Source: Beijerinckiaceae bacterium
GTDB taxonomy: Bacteria > Bacteroidota > Bacteroidia > Chitinophagales > Chitinophagaceae
Length of the DNA: 43,742 nucleotides
Reading direction: 5' to 3'
Assembly (NCBI GenBank): GCA_903970475.1
Contig: CAJCIQ010000007.1
Coordinates: 1 to 43,742 of the forward strand
Shown: in pieces, positions 8,215 to 16,258 of the stretch
Position numbering within the stretch: position 1 is the stretch's first letter
Layout of the letters: each line of letters begins with the position of its first letter
The notes under the pieces: model-generated
What the model was told of the DNA's origin: nothing
The model's database searches: none
What the model saw: only the letters and a program-made list of their open reading frames with translations
Position numbers and translations under genes: made by a program

Positions 8215-9680
8215 GCAAAGGACATATTCGGCAATCTACGCTACCTGTTTTAAGATGGGTAGTTGTTTGCTGCTTCCTGGCCCTTTCTTTTGGAACCATT
8301 GCACAACAAGCAACCTATACCATCAAGGATGGCAGGATGATCATCAAGCTGGACAAGCGGATTGACAGGATGCAGCTGGAACATTTTATCGATCAGTTCG
8401 GGTTGCAGGACCTGGATCTTGAACACATCATGGCAAAGCAGAAGTTTGATAAGCTGCGTAAGAAAGGATGGAGGGTTGATGTAATCAATAATCAGGTGCT
8501 GGTTATATCCAAAAAGCTGTTGGGTTTCGTCGATATGACAGACCCAGGAAAGCGAATGGTGTTAACGGAAAATCACCCTAACAGCGCGGATTTATTTCCT
8601 GCGGAAAACGACAACCTTCGCTATGGATTCAACCAATTTGTAAACAAGCACAGCTTTGCCACTCAGGATTCCTTTGTCACTTTCTTTATGCGGGGGTCCA
8701 CAAACGCCGGTGCTGTGTTTCTGGCGGGTAGCTTTAATGGTTGGGAAAGCAGTTCTTTACCAATGAGGCATACCGACAGTGGTTGGATCGCCCAGGTGAA
8801 ATTAGGATCTGGTAAATACTGGTACAAATTCATTGTGGATGGAGGATGGACGGTGGATCGGGACAATGAGCTGGTGGAAGATGATGGAAGGGGTAATCAA
8901 AATTCAGTATACTATAAAACCAATACCAGGTTATCGTTGAACGGATATCCTGACGCGCATAAAGTATTCCTGGCCGGTAGTTTTAATGGATGGAAATCCA
9001 ATGAACTACCCCTTACCAAAGTGCCCAATGGATGGCAAATCGATGTATACCTTTCTGAAGGCACCCATACTTATAAGTTTGTGGTTAACGGACAATGGAT
9101 AGCTGATCCAGCCAACAAAAACAAGTTACCAGACGGGGAGCATGGATACAACTCTGTAATAGCCCTTGGCAAACCTCATATGTTTAAGCTACCCGGACAT
9201 GCGGATGCAAGGGAAGTAATAGTAGCTGGATCCTTTAATGATTGGCGGGATTTTGAATTACACTTGAAGTTGACACCTTCGGGTTGGGAAATCCCCTATG
9301 TCCTCGGGCCCGGCAACTATGATTATAAGTTCAGGGTAGATGGGCATTGGATAACGGACCCTGACAATCCGCTATTCATCAGTAGGAAAGAAAACGGGAA
9401 CGCATCCTATCTCATCATTGGCGCCAATTATACCTTCCGGCTAACTGGTTATGATAATGCACATAAAGTATACCTCGCTGGTGACTTCAATAATTGGACA
9501 CCGGATGCGCTTCTGATGAAACGATCAGGCCAGGACTGGATTTTCCATATACACCTATCGGTTGGTAAACACCTCTATAAATTCATCGTAGATGGGGACT
9601 GGATCAAAGACCCCGGCAATCAACTCTGGGAAGAAAATGAATACGGGACGGATAATTCAGTGATCTGGATAGAGAATTAA
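8205..9680 (+). CDS. Exported protein with four tandem glycogen-binding (CBM48/AMPK-type) domains
   Basis: The product is 491 residues from the ATG at 8205. The alternative ATG at 8211 overlaps the protease stop as ATGA. A signal peptide ends near residue 33 (FGTIA before Gln-Gln). Residues 36-150 are a unique domain rich in Lys and Asp. Four repeats of about 84 residues follow at 155-238, 239-324, 325-410 and 411-491. Each has a V-x-LAG-S/D-FN-x-W strand, a central G-W/D-W-x-I/V, and a closing YKF-x-VDG-x-W-x-x-D. These are the hallmarks of AMPK-beta-type glycogen-binding E-set domains. No catalytic domain is present, so a binding or scaffold role for alpha-glucan is inferred. The gene is translationally coupled to the aspartyl protease. 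Confidence 0.85.
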   Translation: MEMSKGHIRQSTLPVLRWVVVCCFLALSFGTIAQQATYTIKDGRMIIKLDKRIDRMQLEHFIDQFGLQDLDLEHIMAKQKFDKLRKKGWRVDVINNQVLVISKKLLGFVDMTDPGKRMVLTENHPNSADLFPAENDNLRYGFNQFVNKHSFATQDSFVTFFMRGSTNAGAVFLAGSFNGWESSSLPMRHTDSGWIAQVKLGSGKYWYKFIVDGGWTVDRDNELVEDDGRGNQNSVYYKTNTRLSLNGYPDAHKVFLAGSFNGWKSNELPLTKVPNGWQIDVYLSEGTHTYKFVVNGQWIADPANKNKLPDGEHGYNSVIALGKPHMFKLPGHADAREVIVAGSFNDWRDFELHLKLTPSGWEIPYVLGPGNYDYKFRVDGHWITDPDNPLFISRKENGNASYLIIGANYTFRLTGYDNAHKVYLAGDFNNWTPDALLMKRSGQDWIFHIHLSVGKHLYKFIVDGDWIKDPGNQLWEENEYGTDNSVIWIEN

Positions 9681-9708
9681 TTGCCGCCGAAGCCGTCATA
9701 CGGCTACG

Positions 9709-9811
9709 CGGACTGCCACGCTGGTATGCGCTGCCATGGCCTGATTTCCTGGTATGCGACTGCCTCGGACTGCCTTCCTGGTATGCGACTGCTGCGGACT
9801 GCCTTCCTGGA
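9709..9811. repeat. Degenerate 28-29 bp tandem repeat between convergent genes
   Basis: CTGGTATGCG recurs at 9721, 9749 and 9778, and CGGACTGCC recurs at 9709, 9766 and 9795, giving about four 28-29 bp units with one diverged. It lies between the convergent CBM48 and barrel genes and belongs to neither. No clear intrinsic terminator is seen here. Confidence 0.75.
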
Positions 9812-9821
9812 GCTTGGCTCC

Positions 9822-11747
9822 CTACCACTCATAGGGCTTTAAGGTCTTCTGCCTCCACAAAGTATACCTGAGGTACAATTGTAAAGAGCTGTTCCTGGAT
9901 TGGCTTACCTGGGAATTGGAGATCTGCACGTTGATGAAACGCTCCAAAGCTTGGTTATACCTGAGTCCCAACGTGAATCCCTTCCACTGGAAACTAGCGT
10001 CAAACAAAACCCGGAACTCCTGGGTGTTGAGCATTTTATAAACGGAGTCTCCCTTGAATGATTGAAGTTTACTATAGTGGATTGAATCTGTCAGCGATGG
10101 ATTATTTCCATTGGTAGTCGTAATTAAACTGCTGCTGTATTGCTGGAATAAAGCAACGCCATTGGTCATCTTGGCATATTCAATCCCTGCACCCAGGAAT
10201 AAATGCTTGATGGGACTGTAATGCACGCTTAAGGGCAGATTGAAGTAATAAAGTTTTTTAATGTAGACAGACGTTGCAGTATAAGGCTGAACCGTATTAG
10301 ACGAATCCAGTGTTACATGCTGGCTGGCCACCAGGTTGGGTTTGGTATACTGGGGGGTATTAAACTGGGCTTCCAGTTGCACATACAACCGGGGCCTGAA
10401 ATAGTACCTTATTTCCGGAACAGGCAGATAATCCGTAAGGGTTCCTGTTGTTCCGTCTGCATTTAGATTTGATTTAGACTGATCGCCCAGGGCAAAGAAC
10501 TGATTAAGCCCAATGCCAACCGAAAAGCCGTGCTTGTGCGCTGCATCCTTGGATGGGGGCGACTTCTTTGCGGATTTGGCAGCCGTTGTGTTTGTCGTTT
10601 TCGCAGGACTGGTGTTTTTAGACGTAGTAGTAGACTTATTTGCTGATGTTGCAGTTGTTCCACCCAGGGCGCTCCTACCGGGAATGTTCGCAGCGTTGGT
10701 AGTAGTCGTACCGCTCGCAGCGTTGGAAGTCGTTGTACCGGTAGCGTTGGGGGCCTCCTCGCCGTTGGCTTTCCCGGTTAGGGCGCCTGTATTTGTTGTA
10801 GCACTGGTAGGAGTAATGTTATTGCTGGTACCTTTCGCCCCGGTGTCCGGGGACTCGGTTCCCTGGGACACGGTTCCTCCGGAACCGGAAGTGGTATTCC
10901 CTGATTCCGAGGCGTGAGCTTCAGCTGTTGCAGCGGTTGCCCCGATCCCTGAAGGGGAGCGACTTGTCATTGAAGGGCTTGCCCTGGTCCCAGAAGGGGA
11001 GTGACTTGTCTTTGAAGTGTTGTGCTTTGTATCTGAAGTGGTGCGACTTGTCACTGTTGTGGTATTTGCCGCACTTGGTGGGTTAACACTCACATTTGGC
11101 GTGGCTCCGTTCGCAGCTGTCTTGGCAGGCGAAGACGTAGAAGCCCCAGAGCTTAGTGACCCCGTTTGGGCCGCTCCGGAACTGATAGCTCCGGAATTGG
11201 CTGCTCCAGAACTGGCTGCTCCAGAACTGACTGCTCCAGAATTGGCCGCTCCGGAACTGATAGTCCCAGAACCGGCTGCTCCAGAATTGGCCGCTCCAGA
11301 ACTGACTGCTCCAGAATTGGCCGCTCCGGAACTGATAGCCCCAGAACCGGCTGCTCCGGCGTTGGTGGTGCTTGCTGAGGAAGATGTCTCAGTATTGTGA
11401 CTACCTGATTGGGTGGATCCTGAATTGGTGGTATCAGCTGTATCGGCTTCGGAGTTGGTGGCCTGGTCACCGACAGATCCTGAGCCATTGACAGGTGCCG
11501 GTGAATGGCTAGCCAAAGAAGTGTTTTGCTGGGAATGGTTGCCGGCAGAGGGACGGAAATAGCATACCCCAATAATGAGTAGCAATAACAGCAACAGGAG
11601 CCAGCTCCAGTACCGGTTGTTGCTGGGAGGGGGCATTTCATTGTCCAATATCCCTTCCATGGCCTTCCAGGAGTCCGGCAATGGAGGGGTATCGACCTTA
11701 TTGAGAGCATCCTCCCAAATATTCCTATTTTCCCTTAGTTCACTCAT
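9822..11747 (-). CDS. Putative dual-membrane-spanning anti-sigma/beta-barrel protein
   Basis: The product is 641 residues. Residues 1-45 are a soluble, acidic tail (WEDALNKVDTPPLPDSWKAMEG) in the position of a cytosolic anti-sigma segment. Residues about 46-64 are one very hydrophobic helix with eight consecutive Leu. Residues 66-405 are a disordered Ser/Ala/Gly/Thr/Asn linker, including SGAAN/SGAVS pentapeptide repeats at about 130-203. Residues 406-641 form an outer-membrane beta-barrel of the PorT/OMP_b-brl type (FSVGIGLNQFFAL to LQLYLRYTLWRQK). There is no cleavable signal peptide, so the chain may be anchored in the inner membrane and end in the outer membrane. This matches my memory of dual-membrane-spanning anti-sigma factors (Dma) in Bacteroides. 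The ATGA overlap with the sigma-factor gene supports that role. Confidence 0.7.
   Translation of the reverse strand: MSELRENRNIWEDALNKVDTPPLPDSWKAMEGILDNEMPPPSNNRYWSWLLLLLLLLIIGVCYFRPSAGNHSQQNTSLASHSPAPVNGSGSVGDQATNSEADTADTTNSGSTQSGSHNTETSSSASTTNAGAAGSGAISSGAANSGAVSSGAANSGAAGSGTISSGAANSGAVSSGAASSGAANSGAISSGAAQTGSLSSGASTSSPAKTAANGATPNVSVNPPSAANTTTVTSRTTSDTKHNTSKTSHSPSGTRASPSMTSRSPSGIGATAATAEAHASESGNTTSGSGGTVSQGTESPDTGAKGTSNNITPTSATTNTGALTGKANGEEAPNATGTTTSNAASGTTTTNAANIPGRSALGGTTATSANKSTTTSKNTSPAKTTNTTAAKSAKKSPPSKDAAHKHGFSVGIGLNQFFALGDQSKSNLNADGTTGTLTDYLPVPEIRYYFRPRLYVQLEAQFNTPQYTKPNLVASQHVTLDSSNTVQPYTATSVYIKKLYYFNLPLSVHYSPIKHLFLGAGIEYAKMTNGVALFQQYSSSLITTTNGNNPSLTDSIHYSKLQSFKGDSVYKMLNTQEFRVLFDASFQWKGFTLGLRYNQALERFINVQISNSQVSQSRNSSLQLYLRYTLWRQKTLKPYEW
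11135..11360. repeat. 15-bp tandem repeats encoding the pentapeptide linker
   Basis: About fifteen imperfect 15-bp units (plus-strand form GCTCCAGAACTGGCT and variants) encode SGAAN/SGAVS/SGAIS on the minus strand. The array also keeps a plus-strand frame open, which explains a spurious Ala-Pro-Glu-Leu reading frame there. Confidence 0.85.
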
Positions 11748-12295
11748 GTGTCCACTTGCTGCAATTGAATGGTTTGTTTAAGCATTTTTCTTCCTTCGCT
11801 TAGGTGCCATCTGCTGGTGCCTTCACTGATACTGAGCAGCTCCGCGATTTCTTTATGGCTATAGCCCTCCACCACGTATAAGTTGAATACAAGCTGGGTG
11901 GCTACAGGCAAGCTTCTGATTAAAGATAGCAGGGCTTCTGCTTTTATTTTTTGAATGGCTTCGTTTTCTATCGGTGGTTCATCATTTTCAGACAGGGGCG
12001 TAGTATCATAACGTAGCTTTTGAGATCTGCTGAAATCAATGGCTGAATGGATGACAATGGTCCTGATCCAGGTATAGAGAGATGCCTTGGTAGCATCAAA
12101 CAAATGGATTTTCTTAAATACTTTTAAGAACCCATTGTTCAATACCTCCAAGGCATCCTGCTCATTTTTAGTGTAGCGAAGGCAAAGTTTTACCATAGCG
12201 TCATAGAACCTGCTGTATAACTGTTCCTGAGCTTTTCGGTTATTTTTCTTACAACCCTCTATCAATATCGCTATGTCTTCCTGTTCAGCAGGCAT
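11744..12295 (-). CDS. ECF-type RNA polymerase sigma factor
   Basis: The product is 183 residues. Region sigma2 is at about 20-90 (QEQLYSRFYDAMVKLCLRYTKN, then ASLYTWIRTIVIHSAIDFSR). Region sigma4 is at about 125-177, with a helix-turn-helix (YSHKEIAELLSISEGTSRWHLSEGRKML). The spacing is typical of extracytoplasmic-function sigma-70 factors, with no sigma3. It directs RNA polymerase to its own promoters and is usually held by an anti-sigma factor. Its start abuts the PKD gene stop with no gap, and its stop overlaps the barrel gene start as ATGA. The downstream dual-membrane protein is therefore the natural anti-sigma candidate. It starts with MPAEQEDIAILIEGC. Confidence 0.92.
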   Translation of the reverse strand: MPAEQEDIAILIEGCKKNNRKAQEQLYSRFYDAMVKLCLRYTKNEQDALEVLNNGFLKVFKKIHLFDATKASLYTWIRTIVIHSAIDFSRSQKLRYDTTPLSENDEPPIENEAIQKIKAEALLSLIRSLPVATQLVFNLYVVEGYSHKEIAELLSISEGTSRWHLSEGRKMLKQTIQLQQVDT

Positions 12296-14620
12296 CTATT
12301 GCTTTTGAAACCGGCTTTGACTGCTTGTATTTCCTGTTTGAATGTGCATGAAATAAATACCTTGGGGCAGATTTTTCACTGGGATGCTTACTTGATTATC
12401 TCCACTCGCTCCACTTGTCTGTATCACACCAACCTGAGAACCCATGGCGCTAAAGATAGTAATACTAATGGGACCATCGCTCTTCAGGGTTACTTTCAGA
12501 TTGACAATATCAGTAGCTGGGTTGGGATAGCTTTGAATCCTGGCCACCGTATCGTTAGGTGTCGATAACCAGGTTTTACCGCTTATTTCAACAAAGGACT
12601 GGACATACGCAGAACATCCACTGGCTGATTGTGTTTGCAAAGTTACTATGTATAAACCTGTATCACCAACGGTAACAGTAGGAGCTAATCCAGTTAAGTT
12701 ATAAATGTAGGAGGAATCGACATTTACAATGTTCCATTGAGCACTTACAGCAGAGTCTGGAACTGGATAAGCATGGAATGTTATCGTTTTGGCATTGGTG
12801 CTTCCAAAACTATAACCAAAGCTGACGGAGCAAGCAGGCCCTGTGGTGGTGCTATCTACTGTTACAGTATGGTCAGCATAGGATTGACAACTATCCGTGT
12901 ATCCCGGCAGGGGAGTGGAGGTAATATTGACATTTACGTCATAAGTTCCTGGGTGTGCGTACACATGAACGGGGGCTGCCAGTCTGGACTGAGTACCATC
13001 TCCGAAGGTCCAGTAGTAGTTGAAAGTGGAACTATTGGGCTGGGGTATGAAATGCACTTCCAGCTTATTGGAGGAATCCGCATAGGAGCTGAACGACGCG
13101 CTACTATCCATTGAGCAGGGGGTACGGGTGGAATCCGATCCAGTGCTGTCATTGAAGTAGATCGTATTCTGGGCGACACCCTGACAGCTATCGAGTCCTG
13201 ACTGGGTAGCCACCAGATTTACCGTATAGCTTGATGGACCAGCGGCATATGTATGGGTGGGTGCTGCTTGCGTTGAAGTCGAACCATCCCCGAAATTCCA
13301 GTAGTAATGATAACCACTGCTGTCCGGAGAAGGCAGGAAGTGAACCGCCCTGTGACTGGCAGAGTCTGTAGAATACGAGAAGCTCAGGTAAGTCAACGAA
13401 CACCTGGAGCCAGTGCTATCGTGTCCGGTAGAGTCACTTTGAATGTAAACGGTATTCTGTGCATTGCCCTGGCAACTGTCCTTACCAGATTGGGTAGCCA
13501 CCAAATTTACCGTGAAGCTAGAGCCACCTGCTGCATAAGTATGGGTCGGTGTTGCCTGGGTGGAAGTGGTTCCATCTCCAAAACTCCAGTAGTAATGATA
13601 GCCGCTGCTGTCCGGAGAAGGCAGGAAGTGGATCACCCTGGGATGGGTTGAATCTGAAGAATAAGAGAAGCTTAAATAAGTCAACGAACACCTGGAACCA
13701 GTGCTGTCGTTTCCAGTAGAATCGCCTCCAGGATTATTCGTGATCAATTGAGCAAATCCGGTACAGCTGTCCTGACCAGGCTTAGTGGGCGGCGCAATAA
13801 TATTTAAAGTCACATCATAGGACTTGTTAACTATCGCAAACTGATGGGTGGGGTCCATTTTAGTGGAGGTAGTTCCATCTCCAAAGTTCCAAAAGTACTT
13901 ATAGGATGAATTCTGAGGATAGGCATAGAACTTAAAGTAACCTGGCTTATTCTTATAAGTTGAATCGACAATTGTTGCCTGAGAAGCCAGGGTGCAGGTC
14001 GGGGTACTATCCTTAACAGGGCCTCCCAAGGACAGTTGCTGACTGGTAGAAGCCGAACAACTGTCTTTACCGGTAGTTGCTATGGTCAGGGTTACCGTAG
14101 CGGAATATAATGCACTGTCCGAATTACCGAAGGAATGAGTGGGTGTCTTTTTAGTGGAGGTGGCGCCGTCTCCAAAGGACCAGTAATAATGGTCGGCACT
14201 ACTGTTGGGATTGGGTGTAAAGGTATAAGTATATGCTTTGGACGAATCCCTCACATAGGTAAAGCTGACACCCCCTGGGAAGCAGGAGGAGGTACTATCT
14301 AGTTGTACGGTTTGGCTGGTAGAATCCATGCAGCGGGTTGCAGAGTCTACGACAACATGGGTTACTGTGTAATTACCCCAGGCGGCATAGGTATGAGAGA
14401 CATTGGTACCCCGCTGTGTGGTCCCGTCTCCGAAATTCCAGGTACTGATGACCGTATTTGCCTGCCCGCTATCGTAAGCGACAAAGGTCACTGCTTTTCC
14501 ATTAACCAGGTTAATGGAATAACTGAACCCTGCGTTGCAGGAATCAGATTTCTGTGCCATGGCACTTGTGATCAGGGCCAGCAAACAGATCGTTGTCAGG
14601 AGGTAGAATTTGTGTCTCAT
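12296..14620 (-). CDS. PKD-repeat surface or secreted protein with T9SS type A sorting domain
   Basis: The product is 774 residues with a signal peptide ending SAMA before Gln23. Seven PKD or PKD-like repeats lie at about 29-97, 115-200, 210-293, 310-393, 404-488, 502-588 and 597-676; the first six carry the W/F-x-FGDGT signature. Serine/threonine/Asp linkers (DSTGNDSTGSRCS) separate them, and paired Cys occur in each repeat. The C-terminal 80 residues (YPNPATD at 698-704, then FSAMGSQV and LPQGIYFMHI) form a type A T9SS sorting domain. The protein is therefore predicted to cross the outer membrane and be released or attached to the surface. It is first in the unit with the sigma factor and dual-membrane protein. 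A possible Shine-Dalgarno AAGGAG lies 14 nt upstream. Confidence 0.88.
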   Translation of the reverse strand: MRHKFYLLTTICLLALITSAMAQKSDSCNAGFSYSINLVNGKAVTFVAYDSGQANTVISTWNFGDGTTQRGTNVSHTYAAWGNYTVTHVVVDSATRCMDSTSQTVQLDSTSSCFPGGVSFTYVRDSSKAYTYTFTPNPNSSADHYYWSFGDGATSTKKTPTHSFGNSDSALYSATVTLTIATTGKDSCSASTSQQLSLGGPVKDSTPTCTLASQATIVDSTYKNKPGYFKFYAYPQNSSYKYFWNFGDGTTSTKMDPTHQFAIVNKSYDVTLNIIAPPTKPGQDSCTGFAQLITNNPGGDSTGNDSTGSRCSLTYLSFSYSSDSTHPRVIHFLPSPDSSGYHYYWSFGDGTTSTQATPTHTYAAGGSSFTVNLVATQSGKDSCQGNAQNTVYIQSDSTGHDSTGSRCSLTYLSFSYSTDSASHRAVHFLPSPDSSGYHYYWNFGDGSTSTQAAPTHTYAAGPSSYTVNLVATQSGLDSCQGVAQNTIYFNDSTGSDSTRTPCSMDSSASFSSYADSSNKLEVHFIPQPNSSTFNYYWTFGDGTQSRLAAPVHVYAHPGTYDVNVNITSTPLPGYTDSCQSYADHTVTVDSTTTGPACSVSFGYSFGSTNAKTITFHAYPVPDSAVSAQWNIVNVDSSYIYNLTGLAPTVTVGDTGLYIVTLQTQSASGCSAYVQSFVEISGKTWLSTPNDTVARIQSYPNPATDIVNLKVTLKSDGPISITIFSAMGSQVGVIQTSGASGDNQVSIPVKNLPQGIYFMHIQTGNTSSQSRFQKQ
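13157..13714 (-). repeat. Two near-identical PKD repeat units
   Basis: Residues about 303-393 and 399-488 of the PKD protein are almost the same, sharing SRCSLTYLSFSYS, HFLPSPDSSGYHYYW and TVNLVATQSG. This points to a recent intragenic duplication of a ~288 bp unit. Confidence 0.85.
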
Positions 14621-14700
14621 ACCCTCATGTACGCTCCTTGCTTAAGGAAACGTTGGGTAGAGCAACAATTTTTTAGGGAAAAACACGTTGCGAAGATTGA

Positions 14701-14946
14701 TCAGCTCCTCTTGATAGCGTGGATCAACCAGATCAGTACCACGGCCCCGACGATGGATACGGCCAATTCCCCAATAATATTATGGGCGCCGATTCCAATG
14801 AGGCCGAACAGCAATCCACCTAACCATCCGCCCACTATGCCCAGCAAGATATCGATAAGGATGCCGTAGCCTGATCCTTTCATGAGCTTTCCGGCGATCC
14901 AGCCAGCTAATCCGCCTATAACCAGTGTCCAGATGACAGAAGACAT
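14701..14946 (-). CDS. GlsB/YeaQ/YmgE-family membrane protein
   Basis: The product is 81 residues made of three hydrophobic helices, with the family signatures GGLAGWIAGKLMKGSG near the N-terminus and LLGIVGGWLGGLLFGLIG in the middle. This is the transglycosylase-associated/GlsB family, small inner-membrane proteins often induced by stress. Its biochemical role is not established. The gene stands alone between the PKD gene and the FAD oxidoreductase, both on the same strand, with a 36 nt gap after the latter. No convincing terminator was found on either side. Confidence 0.88.
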   Translation of the reverse strand: MSSVIWTLVIGGLAGWIAGKLMKGSGYGILIDILLGIVGGWLGGLLFGLIGIGAHNIIGELAVSIVGAVVLIWLIHAIKRS

Positions 14947-14982
14947 AAGTAATTGATTTATTGGATGGACAATATAATCAAA

Positions 14983-16125
14983 TTAGTTGATCCTGGTTAT
15001 TAAATCCGCTGCTTTTTGTCCTACCAATGGAGCGATGGCTACGCCAACCCCACTCATACGGACCGCACAAAATACCCTTGGACTTAGCGCCTGGATAATG
15101 GGTTTCTTTTCATTTCCCATGGCCATGACGCCCGCCCAGCGATGGGATATGGATATGCCTTTGGCTTGGGTAATGTGTGTTTCCAGGAAGGATTCCAACG
15201 CCTGTTGTATGGTATCGGTGGTTTGGAGTGCAGTACTGGTCTCGGTTTCTATGTCCTGGTTTCTGGCTCCCCCTAATAAAATCCTGTCTCCCAGGTGACG
15301 GAAGTAATAGTAGCCCTGGTCAAAATGGAAGGTTCCTTTGAGCGATAAGCCAGCAATGGGTTCTGTAACCAATACCTGGCCCCTGGCTGGTGTCAGGTCC
15401 AGACCCTTGATTAGTTCAACTGCAAAACCATTGGTACACCATAAGACCTGCTCCGCGTGCAAGGCAAAACCCCTGTCGGTTTGAAGGTTTATGCTGGTGC
15501 TGGATTCATCCCAACCTACAATTTGGGTGTCCGTAAAAATGGTGACACCCATGGACAAGACCATTTGGGTAAGCGCCCGGACCAATAGCCCGGAATGCAA
15601 GGCTCCTTCCAGGGGGTTAAACAGGAGATGATCGAATCCCGTTAATCCCAAATCTTCCAGGGAACTATCTGATGGGGAAAAAACAGGTTTGTAACCGGTA
15701 ATATCAGCCAGGTCTTTATTGAGTCCATCTAATCCATTCATGAGGTCGTCATATTGTTTTCCAGTGGAAAAACATTCATATCCTCCACAAGCCTCAAAAT
15801 TGATCAGCCCCGGCGGGAAGTGTCTCCTGAGGATTTTCAGTCCTTTATAGCGCATTTCCACCAATTCCAGCGCCTGGTCCCGGCCCATGGTCTTGTAATC
15901 CTCCAGGATTTCTCCTGGACTACCAAAGCAGGCAAACCCGGCATTGCGGGTACTGGCCCCCATGGGGAGCTGACCCCGTTCCACAATGGCTATGTCCAGA
16001 TCGGGGCGGGATTGTTTTAAAAACCAGGCGCTCCAGAGTCCAACAAGTCCTCCCCCCACTATGATGATGTCCCTTGAACAAAGATATGCTTCCTGTTCCC
16101 AGATGCTGAAGGTGGCCTGTTCCAT
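14983..16125 (-). CDS. FAD-dependent oxidoreductase, DAO family
   Basis: The product is 380 residues. The N-terminal dinucleotide fold shows IIIVGGGLVGLWSAWFL (about 20-36), a closing acidic strand (IAIVERG) and the DAO-family segment GASTRNAGFACFG. A later HLGDRILLGGARNQD and the C-terminal MSGVGVAIAPLVGQKAADLI match the second FAD-contacting region. Family members oxidise amines or amino acids such as glycine, sarcosine or D-amino acids; the substrate is not deducible here. There is no signal peptide, so it acts in the cytoplasm. It starts at the ATG complementary to 16123-16125. It is not obviously operonic with its neighbours. Confidence 0.85.
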   Translation of the reverse strand: MEQATFSIWEQEAYLCSRDIIIVGGGLVGLWSAWFLKQSRPDLDIAIVERGQLPMGASTRNAGFACFGSPGEILEDYKTMGRDQALELVEMRYKGLKILRRHFPPGLINFEACGGYECFSTGKQYDDLMNGLDGLNKDLADITGYKPVFSPSDSSLEDLGLTGFDHLLFNPLEGALHSGLLVRALTQMVLSMGVTIFTDTQIVGWDESSTSINLQTDRGFALHAEQVLWCTNGFAVELIKGLDLTPARGQVLVTEPIAGLSLKGTFHFDQGYYYFRHLGDRILLGGARNQDIETETSTALQTTDTIQQALESFLETHITQAKGISISHRWAGVMAMGNEKKPIIQALSPRVFCAVRMSGVGVAIAPLVGQKAADLITRIN

Positions 16126-16258
16126 ATTAATTTATCCTTTTATGCGGAGGCAATATGCTAAATAATACAGGGGAAATATGCTAAAGATTTGTAAAGATGT
16201 CGCAGGTAGCGACGGTTTCTTTACTTTTAGGCACCTTTCATTAAAAAAGACAATCTCT

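Noticed and set aside
11017..11400. Plus-strand open frame with Ala-Pro-Glu-Leu repeats
   Set aside because: It is the reverse reading of the 15-bp repeats that encode the pentapeptide linker of the minus-strand barrel gene, which has clear domains and operon context.
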